A stretch of 19,964 nt of DNA, from positions 1 to 19,964 of the forward strand of contig JBJKQK010000170.1 in assembly GCA_046705285.1 (NCBI GenBank). Reading direction: 5' to 3'. Within the stretch, counting starts at the first letter, position 1; every line of letters begins with the position of its first letter. Positions 1-7,912 of the stretch are shown here, piece by piece. Under the pieces are notes generated by a model that was given only the letters and a program-made list of their open reading frames with translations, made no database searches and was not told the origin of the DNA. A program made the position numbers and the translations under genes. The stretch comes from SCRD01 sp046705285. GTDB lineage: Bacteria > Acidobacteriota > Terriglobia > UBA7540.

Positions 1-30
1 CTGGGCAAGAAGGAGGCGCACAGTGCCTAA
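1..30 (+). CDS. Possible 3' end of the upstream gene (aprB expected), partial
   Basis: Frame 1 is open from the window edge for nine codons and stops at TAA 28-30, giving the tail LGKKEAHSA. The stop overlaps the GTG start of aprA by 8 nt, which matches the tight overlaps seen elsewhere in this cluster. In most sulfate reducers aprB, the ferredoxin-like subunit of APS reductase, lies directly upstream of aprA. The identification rests on that context only, because nine residues carry no recognisable motif. The gene could be something else. Confidence 0.4.
   Translation: MGKKEAHSA
8..16 (+). promoter_or_regulatory. Shine-Dalgarno site deciding the GTG start of aprA
   Basis: The run AAGAAGGAGG ends at position 16, six bases before the GTG at 23. 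There is no in-frame ATG nearby, and the FAD motif begins only about 16 residues downstream of this GTG, so the start is well supported. Confidence 0.7.
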
Positions 31-1921
31 TTTTGAAACCGTAGTCGTCGATACCGACTTGCTCATCCTGGGCGGCGGAATGGCTGCCTGCGGCGCTGCC
101 GTGGAAGCAGCTCACTGGGCCAAAAAGAACGGCCTGAAAGTCACCCTGGTGGACAAGGCCGCGATGGATCGTTCGGGCGCTGTGGCAATGGGACTGTCCG
201 CGATCAACCAGTACGTGGGACTCAAGGATGGGACCAACTCCGTCAAGGACTATGTGGACTATGTGCGAAACGACCTGATGGGCGTCACGCGCGAAGACCT
301 GGTGGCGAATATCGCCCGCCACGTCGACTCGACCGTACACCTTTTTGAGAAATGGGGCCTTCCGATCTGGAAAGACGCTGAAGGCAAGTACGTTCATGAA
401 GGCCGATGGCAGCTGATGATCAACGGCGAGTCCTACAAGGTTGTTGTGTCAGAGGCAGCCAAGAACGCTCTGCTGAAGGACGGCACCGGACAGGTTTTTG
501 AGCGCGTTTTTATCGTCGGGCCACTCATGGACGGCGACCGATGCGCGGGTGCGGTGGGCTTTTCAGTACGCGAAAACAAAGTCTACATCTTCAAAGCCAA
601 AGCCACCCTGGCCGCCATGGGTGGCGCCGTACACGTCTTCAAACCGAGGAGTTCGGGAGAAGGCATGGGACGCGCATGGTATCCACCCTGGAACTCCGGC
701 TCTTCCGCCTATTTCACCACGAAGGCCGGAGCGGAGATGACATGCCAGGAAGTACGCTTTATCCCGGTTCGCTTCAAAGACGCTTACGGACCGGTGGGAG
801 CATGGTTCCTGCTGTTCAAATCGCGCGCCACCAATGCCATGGACGGCAATTACATGGTGGAGCGTAAGGCAGAGCTGGATAACTGGCTGCCTTACGGCCG
901 TGTAAAGCCCGTCCCGGCGAACCTCCGCAACTACCTCGGAATGCTCGACATCATGGAGGGCAAAGGACCGCTCTTCATGCGGACCGAGGAGGCCATCCAG
1001 AAGATTGCCGACACCTACAAGGACGATCCCAAGGCCTACAAGAAGAAGATGAACCACCTGGAGTCGGAGGCGTGGGAAGACTTTCTGGATATGACGATCT
1101 CACAAGCCTTGCTCTGGGCCGGGACGAACGTCCAGCCTGAAGCGAAGAGTTCTGAGATTGCCCCTGCGGAACCTTACTTCATCGGATCGCACTCCGGAGC
1201 TTCGGGCGCGTGGATCAGCGGGCCCGAGGATCTGCAATCCGGTGAGAGCAAGAACGAGTACTTCTGGGGCTACACCAACATGTCGACCGTCAAAGGGCTG
1301 TTCTGCGCGGGCGATGCTTCCGGAGCCTCGAGCCACAAGTTCTCCTCCGGTTCTCACGCGGAAGGCCGAATCGCCGCCAAGTCTGCGATCAAGTTCATCG
1401 TCGAAAACAACACGGCCCCGAAGGTGGACCAGGCTGCGGTGGATTCAATGGTCGCTGAAATCCTCAAGCCCCTCGAGACCTACGAGGATCACAAGAAGGA
1501 AACCACCGATCCTGAAGTGAACCCCAACTACATCAAGGCTCGCATGTTCATGTTCCGTCTGCAGAAGATCATGGACGAGTACGCCGGCGGGGTGAGTTCG
1601 CAATTCACCACCAACAAGGCGCAACTGGAACGGGCCCTCGAGTTGCTGGAGTTCCTCAAGGAAGACTCCAGGAAGCTGGCCGCTTCGAACCTTCACGAGC
1701 TGATGCGATGCTGGGAGAACATCCATCGCATGTGGCAAGCGGAGGCGCACGTTCGGACCGTCCTCTTCCGGGAGGAGACTCGTTGGCCTGGTTATTACTA
1801 CCGGGCAGATAAGCCCAAGATGGACGAGGAGAAGTGGCATGTGTTTGCCAACTGCCGATATGACCCAGCTACCGGCGACTGGCAGATGAAGACACGTCCC
1901 ATCCATCGGATCTTCGCCTAG
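23..1921 (+). CDS. aprA: Adenylylsulfate (APS) reductase, alpha subunit
   Basis: Catalytic flavoprotein of the cytoplasmic AprBA complex; it reduces APS to sulfite and AMP (the reverse in sulfur oxidisers). The protein has 632 residues, close to the usual AprA length. The N-terminal FAD-binding motif LLILGGGMAACGAA lies near residues 13-26, and AINQY with Asn62 is in the expected flavin-side position. RFIPVRFKD (244-252, Arg249) and GSHSG (387-391, His389) correspond by family resemblance to the Arg and His that line the APS pocket in structurally known AprA; WYPPW near 219-223 may supply the stacking Trp. GSHAEGRIAAKSA (442-454) is a late flavin-contacting segment of the fumarate reductase-like fold. 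The start is GTG with a strong Shine-Dalgarno site. It is followed by accessory genes and then qmoABC, its electron donor. No truncation is seen. Confidence 0.97.
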   Translation: MPNFETVVVDTDLLILGGGMAACGAAVEAAHWAKKNGLKVTLVDKAAMDRSGAVAMGLSAINQYVGLKDGTNSVKDYVDYVRNDLMGVTREDLVANIARHVDSTVHLFEKWGLPIWKDAEGKYVHEGRWQLMINGESYKVVVSEAAKNALLKDGTGQVFERVFIVGPLMDGDRCAGAVGFSVRENKVYIFKAKATLAAMGGAVHVFKPRSSGEGMGRAWYPPWNSGSSAYFTTKAGAEMTCQEVRFIPVRFKDAYGPVGAWFLLFKSRATNAMDGNYMVERKAELDNWLPYGRVKPVPANLRNYLGMLDIMEGKGPLFMRTEEAIQKIADTYKDDPKAYKKKMNHLESEAWEDFLDMTISQALLWAGTNVQPEAKSSEIAPAEPYFIGSHSGASGAWISGPEDLQSGESKNEYFWGYTNMSTVKGLFCAGDASGASSHKFSSGSHAEGRIAAKSAIKFIVENNTAPKVDQAAVDSMVAEILKPLETYEDHKKETTDPEVNPNYIKARMFMFRLQKIMDEYAGGVSSQFTTNKAQLERALELLEFLKEDSRKLAASNLHELMRCWENIHRMWQAEAHVRTVLFREETRWPGYYYRADKPKMDEEKWHVFANCRYDPATGDWQMKTRPIHRIFA

Positions 1922-1949
1922 ACGAAGGTCCTTTTGAATTCCTTCAACA

Positions 1950-1978
1950 GGAGGTGCCCGGCCATGCCGGGCGCCTCC
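1950..1978 (+). promoter_or_regulatory. Strong hairpin in the aprA / zinc-ribbon gene gap
   Basis: Bases 1950-1962 pair with 1966-1978 in 13 consecutive pairs (one G-T wobble at 1955/1973), closing a three-base loop. No T-tract follows, so it is not a typical intrinsic terminator. It may protect the 3' end of aprA mRNA or act as a switch, because its right arm is shared with an alternative hairpin at 1973-1988 that masks the next ribosome binding site. Confidence 0.65.
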
Positions 1979-2002
1979 CCGAGGAGGCAGAGTGATGGCT
2001 GA
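1964..2002 (+). CDS. Possible 12-codon leader ORF (speculative)
   Basis: ATG at 1964 opens a 12-codon frame (MPGASPRRQSDG) ending at TGA 2000-2002. It is preceded by AGGAGGT at 1949-1955 with 8 nt spacing, as good as any ribosome site in the window. The frame runs through the following gene's start at 1995 and contains tandem AGG AGG codons (1982-1987), which are also that gene's Shine-Dalgarno site. Its start sits in the loop of the 1950-1978 hairpin. It may be translated as a leader that couples or attenuates expression of the downstream gene, or it may be chance. Confidence 0.25.
   Translation: MPGASPRRQSDG
1973..1988 (+). promoter_or_regulatory. Alternative hairpin masking a ribosome binding site
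   Basis: GCCTCC (1973-1978) pairs perfectly with GGAGGC (1983-1988) around the loop CCGA. The right arm contains most of the Shine-Dalgarno sequence GAGGAGG (1981-1987) of the gene starting at 1995. It cannot form together with the more stable 1950-1978 hairpin, because 1973-1978 belongs to both. Whether either forms in the cell is unknown. Confidence 0.4.
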
Positions 2003-2282
2003 GCCGGGAAAGAACGTTTGCCCTTATTGTCTGCAGCCGATGACCCGATGGGCCAATCCTCAGATGGGCTCCTGGAGTGGCGAATATCAGTATGTCTGCT
2101 TCAACGATGAATGCCCATACTTTGTCCGCGGCTGGGACTGGATGGAAACGCACTTTCATGTTCGAGTGTCCTACCGACATCGCTTCGATCCGATAACCGG
2201 AGACAGCGGGCCTCTCCCGGTCTGGTCCAAAGGAGCCTTGAGGGACCACATCATCAACGAAAAGGACGCAACCCATGCCTGA
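1995..2282 (+). CDS. Small zinc-ribbon protein of unknown function
   Basis: The protein has 95 residues from ATG 1995. A GTG directly before it at 1992 is in frame, but the ATG has the better spacing (7 nt) from GAGGAGG at 1981-1987. Two cysteine pairs, CPYC (9-12) and CFNDEC (35-40), with the second pair spaced CxxxxC, look like a zinc ribbon of the Ogr/Delta-like or rubredoxin-like type. The rest is rich in Trp and Tyr, with GWDWM (46-50). There is no signal peptide or membrane segment, so it should be cytoplasmic. Its stop overlaps the next gene's start by 8 nt, so the two are probably translationally coupled. The position between aprA and qmoA suggests a link to APS reductase or Qmo, for example assembly or electron-transfer docking, but no function can be assigned. 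Confidence 0.8.
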   Translation: MAEPGKNVCPYCLQPMTRWANPQMGSWSGEYQYVCFNDECPYFVRGWDWMETHFHVRVSYRHRFDPITGDSGPLPVWSKGALRDHIINEKDATHA

Positions 2283-3108
2283 CAAAGGCACCACACAGGA
2301 AGCCATTCTCCGGGATTATCCACGACTCAGTCTGGACGACAATCTGGAATTTCATTGCGGCAAAGGCGTGGATTGTTTTACGAATTGCTGCCGCGATGTC
2401 TCGATTGTCTTGACTCCCTATGATGTGCTCCGGATGAAGAAGGCTCTGCACCTGAACTCCACAGAGTTTCTGGAAAAGTACACGATCCTGGGTTGTACGA
2501 AAGACCAGAAGCTCCCCGTGGTTCTGCTGAAAATGAATCCCCAAGACAAGCGCTGCCCTTTTGTGACGGACGAAGGCTGCGCCATTTACGCACACCGCCC
2601 CTGGGCGTGTCGCATGTACCCCCTGGGTCTGGCGGAACCCAAGCATCCCCATCCGACTGAGCGCGGATTCTATTTTGTTATTCATGAAGACCTCTGCCAC
2701 GGACATGGCAAGGGGTCGCAGTGCTCGATTCGAGACTGGATCTCGAACCAGTCCATCGACACCTTCGAAATGATGGGCGAGCCATTCAAGACCCTGATGT
2801 TGAACGAATTCTGGGAAAAAGGCGAACCTTTGCAGCCGGCCAAGCTGGAAATGTACCTGATGGCCTGCTTCGACCTGGACCGCTTCCGGCGTTTTGTTTT
2901 TGAGACACGCTTCACAGGGATCTTTGATGTGGATGAGGCGCGGCTGGAAGCGATTCGCACCGATGACGAAGAGTTGCTGGTTTTCGCGATGGAATGGCTG
3001 AGATTCAGCCTGTTCAACGAGAAGACCATGAGGCTCAAGGCATCGGTGATCGACTCTATGGAGCGCGCTGTCGCAAATGGCGGCGTCGCGTGTGAAACGC
3101 CACGGTAG
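2275..3108 (+). CDS. YkgJ-type cysteine-cluster protein (putative Zn/Fe-chelating)
   Basis: The protein has 277 residues with the YkgJ (CxxCxxCC-type) pattern: Cys28, Cys34, Cys38 and Cys39 near the N-terminus, followed by Cys94, Cys102 and the segment RPWACRMYPLG (108-118, Cys112), then Cys141 and Cys150. Family members are thought to chelate zinc or an iron-sulfur cluster through these cysteines; their biological role is mostly unknown. The C-terminal 120 residues are helical and charged and are not recognised. ATG 2275 overlaps the preceding stop by 8 nt, and qmoA begins 5 nt after this gene ends. Lying between aprA and qmoA, it may help assemble or maintain the Fe-S cofactors of these complexes; that is inference from position only. 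Confidence 0.85.
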   Translation: MPDKGTTQEAILRDYPRLSLDDNLEFHCGKGVDCFTNCCRDVSIVLTPYDVLRMKKALHLNSTEFLEKYTILGCTKDQKLPVVLLKMNPQDKRCPFVTDEGCAIYAHRPWACRMYPLGLAEPKHPHPTERGFYFVIHEDLCHGHGKGSQCSIRDWISNQSIDTFEMMGEPFKTLMLNEFWEKGEPLQPAKLEMYLMACFDLDRFRRFVFETRFTGIFDVDEARLEAIRTDDEELLVFAMEWLRFSLFNEKTMRLKASVIDSMERAVANGGVACETPR

Positions 3109-3113
3109 CTGAG

Positions 3114-4388
3114 ATGAACAATGGGAACGCAACATCGAGCAATGGAAAAAGTCTCCTGGTAATCGGCGGAGGCATTGCCGGTCTGACCGCTGCCATCGAG
3201 GCGGCCGAGGCAGGATGTCGCGTTATTCTCATCGAAAAATCGGCTTTTCTGGGTGGCCGGGCCATCAGCTTCAATCTCTATTTCCCCAAGCTGTGCCCGC
3301 CGACGTGCGGCTTCGAAATCAATTTCCGGCGGATCAAAAACAATCCCCGGATCACGATTCTTACGCAGGCAGAACTGGAAGAGCTTTCCGGCTCGGTTGG
3401 AAACTACGAAGCAACCGTGAAGCTTTCACCTCGCTTCGTGACCGGGTCCTGCACGCTTTGCGGCGCTTGCGCGGAAGCCTGCCCCGCGGAAAGAGCGGAT
3501 GACTTCAATTTCGGCCTGTCTAAAACCAAAGCCGCCTACCTGCCGCACAAGATGGCTTTCCCCGCGGAATACGTGATCGACCGGAACGCCTGCAAGAAAG
3601 ATTGCACCGCCTGCGTGGACGCCTGCAAGTATGGCGCGATCAGCCTGGGGCAGCAGACCGAGCGGAAGAAGTTCCAAGTCGCTGCTGTGGTGCTGGCGAC
3701 GGGCTGGGCGCCCTACGATGCGACTAAAATTACAAACCTCGGGTTTGGCCACTTCCCCAACGTGGTCACAAACGTCGTGCTCGAACGGATGGCCGCGGCG
3801 AACGGTCCCACCGAGGGAAAGATCCTGCGGCCCTCGGACGGGAAGGAACCAGCGACGGTAGCCTTCGTCCAGTGCGCAGGGTCGCGCGACGAGAACCATC
3901 TGCCTTATTGCTCAAGCGTCTGTTGTTCAGCTTCGCTAAAGCACAGCACCTACATCCACAGCCTCTATCCCGACGCACAGGTCACGATTTTTTATATCGA
4001 TACACGCACGCCCGGTTTCCTGCAGGATTTCTACGCCAAGGTGGCCACGAATGATCACCTGAAAATGATCAAGGGGAAAGTGGGAAGAGTTGAAGAGGAC
4101 CCGCAAACGCACGACCTGGTGGTGACGGCGGAAGAAGTGCTGACGGGCAAGAAATTGACACAGAAATTCAGCCTGGTGGTTCTGGCGACAGGCATTGTGC
4201 CACAGACAAGCGGGCTTCCGCTGAAACTCGGGCGGGACGAGTTTGGATTTGCGACCAACGGAACGCCAGGCATTTACGCGGCGGGCTGCGCAAAGCGGCC
4301 GGAGGAGGTTTCGGCCACGGTTCGGGACGCAACCGGAGCGGCGTTGAAGGCTCTGCAATGTGCGGTGAGGAGCACTCACCATGGATAA
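3114..4388 (+). CDS. qmoA: Quinone-interacting membrane-bound oxidoreductase, subunit A (HdrA-like flavoprotein)
   Basis: Soluble, FAD- and Fe-S-containing subunit of the Qmo complex, which passes electrons from menaquinol to APS reductase on the cytoplasmic side. The 424 residues show a Rossmann FAD motif LLVIGGGIAGLTAAIEA (14-30). A first 4Fe-4S motif CTLCGACAEACP has Cys113, 116, 119 and 123; a second has Cys160, 164, 167 and 171, with a CxxxC first spacing. VLATGWAPYD (193-202) and QCAGSRDENHLPYCSSVCC (253-271) are typical of HdrA-like proteins and recur in QmoB, showing that the two are paralogues. The start ATG 3114 has only a weak Shine-Dalgarno site, so coupling to the gene ending 5 nt upstream is likely. 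The 3' end overlaps qmoB by 8 nt. Confidence 0.96.
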   Translation: MNNGNATSSNGKSLLVIGGGIAGLTAAIEAAEAGCRVILIEKSAFLGGRAISFNLYFPKLCPPTCGFEINFRRIKNNPRITILTQAELEELSGSVGNYEATVKLSPRFVTGSCTLCGACAEACPAERADDFNFGLSKTKAAYLPHKMAFPAEYVIDRNACKKDCTACVDACKYGAISLGQQTERKKFQVAAVVLATGWAPYDATKITNLGFGHFPNVVTNVVLERMAAANGPTEGKILRPSDGKEPATVAFVQCAGSRDENHLPYCSSVCCSASLKHSTYIHSLYPDAQVTIFYIDTRTPGFLQDFYAKVATNDHLKMIKGKVGRVEEDPQTHDLVVTAEEVLTGKKLTQKFSLVVLATGIVPQTSGLPLKLGRDEFGFATNGTPGIYAAGCAKRPEEVSATVRDATGAALKALQCAVRSTHHG

Positions 4389-6636
4389 GAGACTCGGGGT
4401 CTACATCTGCAGCGGCTGCTCGATTGGCGAGTCGATTGACGTCAACGCTCTGGTGAACGTGGCTCAGAAGGAGTACAAGGCTCGGGTCTGCAAGACTCAT
4501 CCGTTCCTTTGCGGCGAAGAAGGGCTGGCGGACATCCACAACGATCTTGCCCAGGGTGCTGTCAATACCCTGGTGATTGCCGCGTGCTCGCCCCGAACAA
4601 AGACGGCCGCCTTCAGCTTCGATTCCCAAGTCGTGATGGAGCGCGTCAACGTGCGGGAACACGTAACGTGGAGTCACGAGCCTCGAAACGAAGACACCCA
4701 GATGCTGGCGGAAGATTACCTGCGAATGGGCATCGTCAAAGCCCAGAAAACGGAGCCACTGGAGCCGGTTTCGGACGGGGTCTCGAAGACCGTCCTGGTG
4801 GTCGGCGGGGGTATCGCCGGCATCACTGCAGCGCTGGAAGCGGCGGACGCGGACTACGAGGTGGTTCTGGTTGAAAAAGAGCCACAACTCGGCGGCTCGC
4901 TAGCCGGAATCAAAAAGCACTTTCCAACGCACCCGCCTTATACAGATCTTGAGGAGACCGGCCTTCCAGAAAAGATCGTGAAGGTCACCAATCATCCCAG
5001 GATCAAGGTTTATACCTCCACGCGAATTGTGAAGACGGAAGGGCAGCCGGGAATGTTTGACGTGACGCTCCAGAATGGCGGCAAGCCATTCGTGCACCGC
5101 GCCGGCGCGGTGGTGATGGCCACAGGGTGGAAGCCATACGATGCTTCCAAGCTCGGCCATCTCGGCTACGGATCTTCGCCCAATGTTGTCACAAATAATC
5201 AGTTTGAAGCGATGATTGCCGAAGGTTCGCTCAAGCGCCCATCGGATGGCAAGCCTGTCGAGAGCGTTTTGTTTATCCAGTGTGCCGGTTCGCGTGACAA
5301 GAATCACCTGCCTTATTGTTCTTCGGTCTGCTGCATGGCCACGCTGAAACAGGCGGATGTGATCCGCCAGACGAGCCCGGAAACCCAGGTCTATATCGTC
5401 TATCGCGACATCATCACCCCGGGACAGTACGAGCGGTATTTTGCCAAGGTCCAGAACCATCCTTCGACATTCCTGATGAAGGGTGAGGTGGCCGCGGTTC
5501 GCGCGCAAAACGGCGAGCGGATCCAGGTTGATGTGAAGGACACGCTGCTGGACGAGGACATCACGATCCCTGCGGATATTGTGGTGCTGGCCACCGGGCT
5601 TGTTCCTAACGCCGCCGACAACGACGCCATTCGAGAACTACGCGATGCGCAGGCCAAAGCCCAGCGGAACGAGTCCGAAGCGCAACGGACGGAGGCAGAG
5701 AAGACCGTCGAGCGGTTGCGTTCGCACGAAGGAACGGAAATTCTGAACCTGACCTACCGGCAAGGCCCAGACTTGCCTATTCTTCGCGACGGTTTTCCAA
5801 ATTCGAACTTTGTGTGCTTCCCTTACGAAACCCTCCGGACGGGCATTTACGCCGCCGGGGCGGTGCGTGCTCCGATGGATTGGGCGGGGGCCGAGGAAGA
5901 TGCTTTAGGCGCCGCCATGAAGGCCATCCAGAGCGTGGAAATGGCCTCGGCCGGCCAGGCGGTCCATCCCCGGGCTGGAGATCTCTCCTATCCCAACTTC
6001 CTTTTGCAGCGCTGCACGCAATGCAAGCGGTGCACAGTCGAGTGCCCGTTCGGTTCACTTGACGAGGATGTGAAAGGCACTCCGAAGTTCAATCCCTATC
6101 GCTGCCGCCGTTGCGGAGTGTGCATGGGCGCTTGTCCGGAGCGGATCATCTCTTTCAAGAACTACTCGGTGGACATGATCGCGAGCATGATCAAGGCCAT
6201 CGAGGTGCCTGAAGAGGAGGAAGAGAAACTCCGGGTGCTTCTCTTTATGTGCGAAAACGACGCGTATCCTGCTCTCGATGTAGCCGGAATGAATCATGTG
6301 CTTTACGACGCCAGCGTGCGCGTGATCCCGCTGCGTTGCCTGGGCTCGATGAATGTTGTCTGGATTGCCGACGCGCTGTCGCGAGGGATTGATGGCGTGA
6401 TGTTGATGGGCTGCAAGTACGGCGAGGATTATCAGTGCCACTTCGCCAAGGGCAGCGAAATCGCCAACCGCAGGCTGGAAAACGTCAAAGAGACGTTGCA
6501 GCGGCTCCAGCTTGAATCCGAAAGGGTTGAAGTGTCGCAGATATCGATCGATCAGTACGACAAGGTACCGCAAATGATCAACAGCTTCATGGAGCACATG
6601 CGGGAGCTCGGACCGAATCCGTATAAAGGGTTCTGA
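4381..6636 (+). CDS. qmoB: Qmo complex subunit B (HdrA-like with C-terminal MvhD/FlpD-like domain)
   Basis: Second soluble flavoprotein of Qmo, 751 residues. Order of parts: an N-terminal cysteine region (Cys10, 13, 37, 44) as in HdrA; the FAD motif VLVVGGGIAGITAALEA (138-154); an HdrA-type segment with CAGSRDKNHLPYCSSVCC near 301-318; two 4Fe-4S motifs, Cys545/548/551/555 and Cys575/578/581/585; and a C-terminal MvhD/FlpD-like domain from about 617, with LFMCEND and MGCKYGEDYQCHF. The last domain is the electron-transfer module that connects HdrA-like proteins to partners. Residues about 412-447 form a charged, probably helical stretch rich in Ala, Glu, Arg and Gln, which I treat as an insert in the flavoprotein part. 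The start overlaps qmoA, and qmoC follows after 1 nt, so the three are almost certainly one translational unit. Confidence 0.96.
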   Translation: MDKRLGVYICSGCSIGESIDVNALVNVAQKEYKARVCKTHPFLCGEEGLADIHNDLAQGAVNTLVIAACSPRTKTAAFSFDSQVVMERVNVREHVTWSHEPRNEDTQMLAEDYLRMGIVKAQKTEPLEPVSDGVSKTVLVVGGGIAGITAALEAADADYEVVLVEKEPQLGGSLAGIKKHFPTHPPYTDLEETGLPEKIVKVTNHPRIKVYTSTRIVKTEGQPGMFDVTLQNGGKPFVHRAGAVVMATGWKPYDASKLGHLGYGSSPNVVTNNQFEAMIAEGSLKRPSDGKPVESVLFIQCAGSRDKNHLPYCSSVCCMATLKQADVIRQTSPETQVYIVYRDIITPGQYERYFAKVQNHPSTFLMKGEVAAVRAQNGERIQVDVKDTLLDEDITIPADIVVLATGLVPNAADNDAIRELRDAQAKAQRNESEAQRTEAEKTVERLRSHEGTEILNLTYRQGPDLPILRDGFPNSNFVCFPYETLRTGIYAAGAVRAPMDWAGAEEDALGAAMKAIQSVEMASAGQAVHPRAGDLSYPNFLLQRCTQCKRCTVECPFGSLDEDVKGTPKFNPYRCRRCGVCMGACPERIISFKNYSVDMIASMIKAIEVPEEEEEKLRVLLFMCENDAYPALDVAGMNHVLYDASVRVIPLRCLGSMNVVWIADALSRGIDGVMLMGCKYGEDYQCHFAKGSEIANRRLENVKETLQRLQLESERVEVSQISIDQYDKVPQMINSFMEHMRELGPNPYKGF

Positions 6637-6637
6637 A

Positions 6638-7822
6638 ATGGCAGAAACACTTCTTGTCCAACCCGACAGCAAGGTCGTTGAAGGCGTAATAGCTTCGGGC
6701 GCCCACGACCTGAAGAAGTGCTTTCAGTGCGCCACGTGTTCCGCGGTCTGCACGCTTTCAAACGACGGATTCACTTTTCCGCGTAAGCAGATGATTGAGG
6801 CCCAGTGGGGCCTGAAAGACAAGCTGCTGGAAGATCCCGGGCCGTGGCTCTGCTTCTATTGTGGGGAGTGCTCGAAATACTGCCCGCGCAAGGCCAACCC
6901 GGGCGAAACCATGATGGCGCTGCGCCGCTACCTGACGGCGGAGTACGACTGGACGGGACTGTCACGGCTGATGTACCGCTCGGCTTTCTGGGAAATCGGT
7001 TTTCTGGCGCTGGTATCCGCAATCATCGTGGCGCTTTTCACCTTGCCTCAGAGCTTTGGGTTCGGCCTGCTCAGCCGCTCGGGCGCGGCTCCCCTGCACA
7101 CGGTGATGCTCGGCAAGTTTGCTCCCGTCGGCATGGTCGACCTAGGCGACAGGATCATGGCTTTGGTTCTCAGCTTCTTCCTGCTGACGAACGCAGCACG
7201 GATGTTCTATCACCTGACCAAGGGTCAGAAGATTCCCATGCGGTTGTACCTGACGCGCCTGCCACACCTGATCTTCCATGCTGCAACGCAGAAACGGTGG
7301 AGCGAGTGCAAGGACAGCGAAACAACCAAGAACTGGGTGCGGCACCTGTTGCTGGTCACTGGCTACGTGACCATGTTCACGCTGGTCGTGATCTTTCTGC
7401 CGTGGTTTCAGGTGGACAACACCAGCATCCACTGGACCAGCTTTCTGGGTTATTACGCGGCCGCTGTTCTGATCGGCGCGACGGTCTGGATGCTGCTCGA
7501 CCGCATCCGGCAACACGGAGAAATGTACCAGTTCAGCCACCTGTCAGACTGGCTGTTTCCGATACTGCTCTTTCTGACGGCGGTGACGGGCATCGGGATG
7601 CATGTGCTGCGGGTGAACGATCTACCGATGGCAACTTACGTGATGTATACGGTGCACCTGGCCATTGCGGTACCGATGCTGGTCGTCGAGGTGCCCTTTG
7701 GCAAGTGGGCGCACCTTCTGTACAGGCCGCTTGCTATTTACGTTGCTGGAGTCAGAAGAGAGGCAGCCGAATCCTTGAGTCGGGAGACGGCTGCGGTCGG
7801 CGAAGTGGCCGCGCCGGTTTAG
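6638..7822 (+). CDS. qmoC: Qmo complex membrane subunit C (Fe-S / cytochrome b fusion)
   Basis: Membrane anchor and quinol-oxidising subunit of Qmo, 394 residues. The N-terminal HdrC-like part has two complete 4Fe-4S motifs, Cys28/31/34/38 and Cys72/75/78/82. From about residue 117 there are six hydrophobic segments (roughly 117-136, 172-190, 236-256, 267-287, 303-322, 334-353), as in the HdrE/NarI-like haem b domain of QmoC. Histidines 192, 236, 322 and 340 lie in or at the ends of these helices and are candidate haem ligands. The gene begins 1 nt after the qmoB stop. The C-terminal 25 residues are polar and probably cytoplasmic. It is the last gene before the longest gap in the window. Confidence 0.95.
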   Translation: MAETLLVQPDSKVVEGVIASGAHDLKKCFQCATCSAVCTLSNDGFTFPRKQMIEAQWGLKDKLLEDPGPWLCFYCGECSKYCPRKANPGETMMALRRYLTAEYDWTGLSRLMYRSAFWEIGFLALVSAIIVALFTLPQSFGFGLLSRSGAAPLHTVMLGKFAPVGMVDLGDRIMALVLSFFLLTNAARMFYHLTKGQKIPMRLYLTRLPHLIFHAATQKRWSECKDSETTKNWVRHLLLVTGYVTMFTLVVIFLPWFQVDNTSIHWTSFLGYYAAAVLIGATVWMLLDRIRQHGEMYQFSHLSDWLFPILLFLTAVTGIGMHVLRVNDLPMATYVMYTVHLAIAVPMLVVEVPFGKWAHLLYRPLAIYVAGVRREAAESLSRETAAVGEVAAPV

Positions 7823-7912
7823 TGGCGCGAGACCGCCGCGCTCAGGCGCTGCAGGAAGAAAAGATAACGATAGCTGGAACCACCGAGAGGTTGTTCACAG
7901 GAGGAGACAAGT
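7823..7912 (+). promoter_or_regulatory. Longest intergenic gap (90 nt), qmoC to dsrA
   Basis: The only thing I can point to with confidence is the strong Shine-Dalgarno site AGGAGGAG at 7899-7906, six bases before the dsrA ATG. It is the most likely place for an internal promoter separating the apr-qmo and dsr halves, but no clear -35/-10 pair is visible. No T-tract terminator is present. Confidence 0.4.

Noticed and set aside
1950..1978. Reading the aprA-downstream hairpin as an intrinsic terminator
   Set aside because: No run of T follows the stem, and the next gene starts only 17 nt later with a good ribosome site.
3114..6636. Possible recent gene duplication between qmoA and qmoB
   Set aside because: They share HdrA-type motifs, but the proteins differ widely in length and sequence; this is the known ancient paralogy of the Qmo subunits.
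7823..7912. Search for a promoter or terminator between qmoC and dsrA
   Set aside because: No convincing -35/-10 pair, operator repeat or T-tract hairpin is visible; only the Shine-Dalgarno site is clear.
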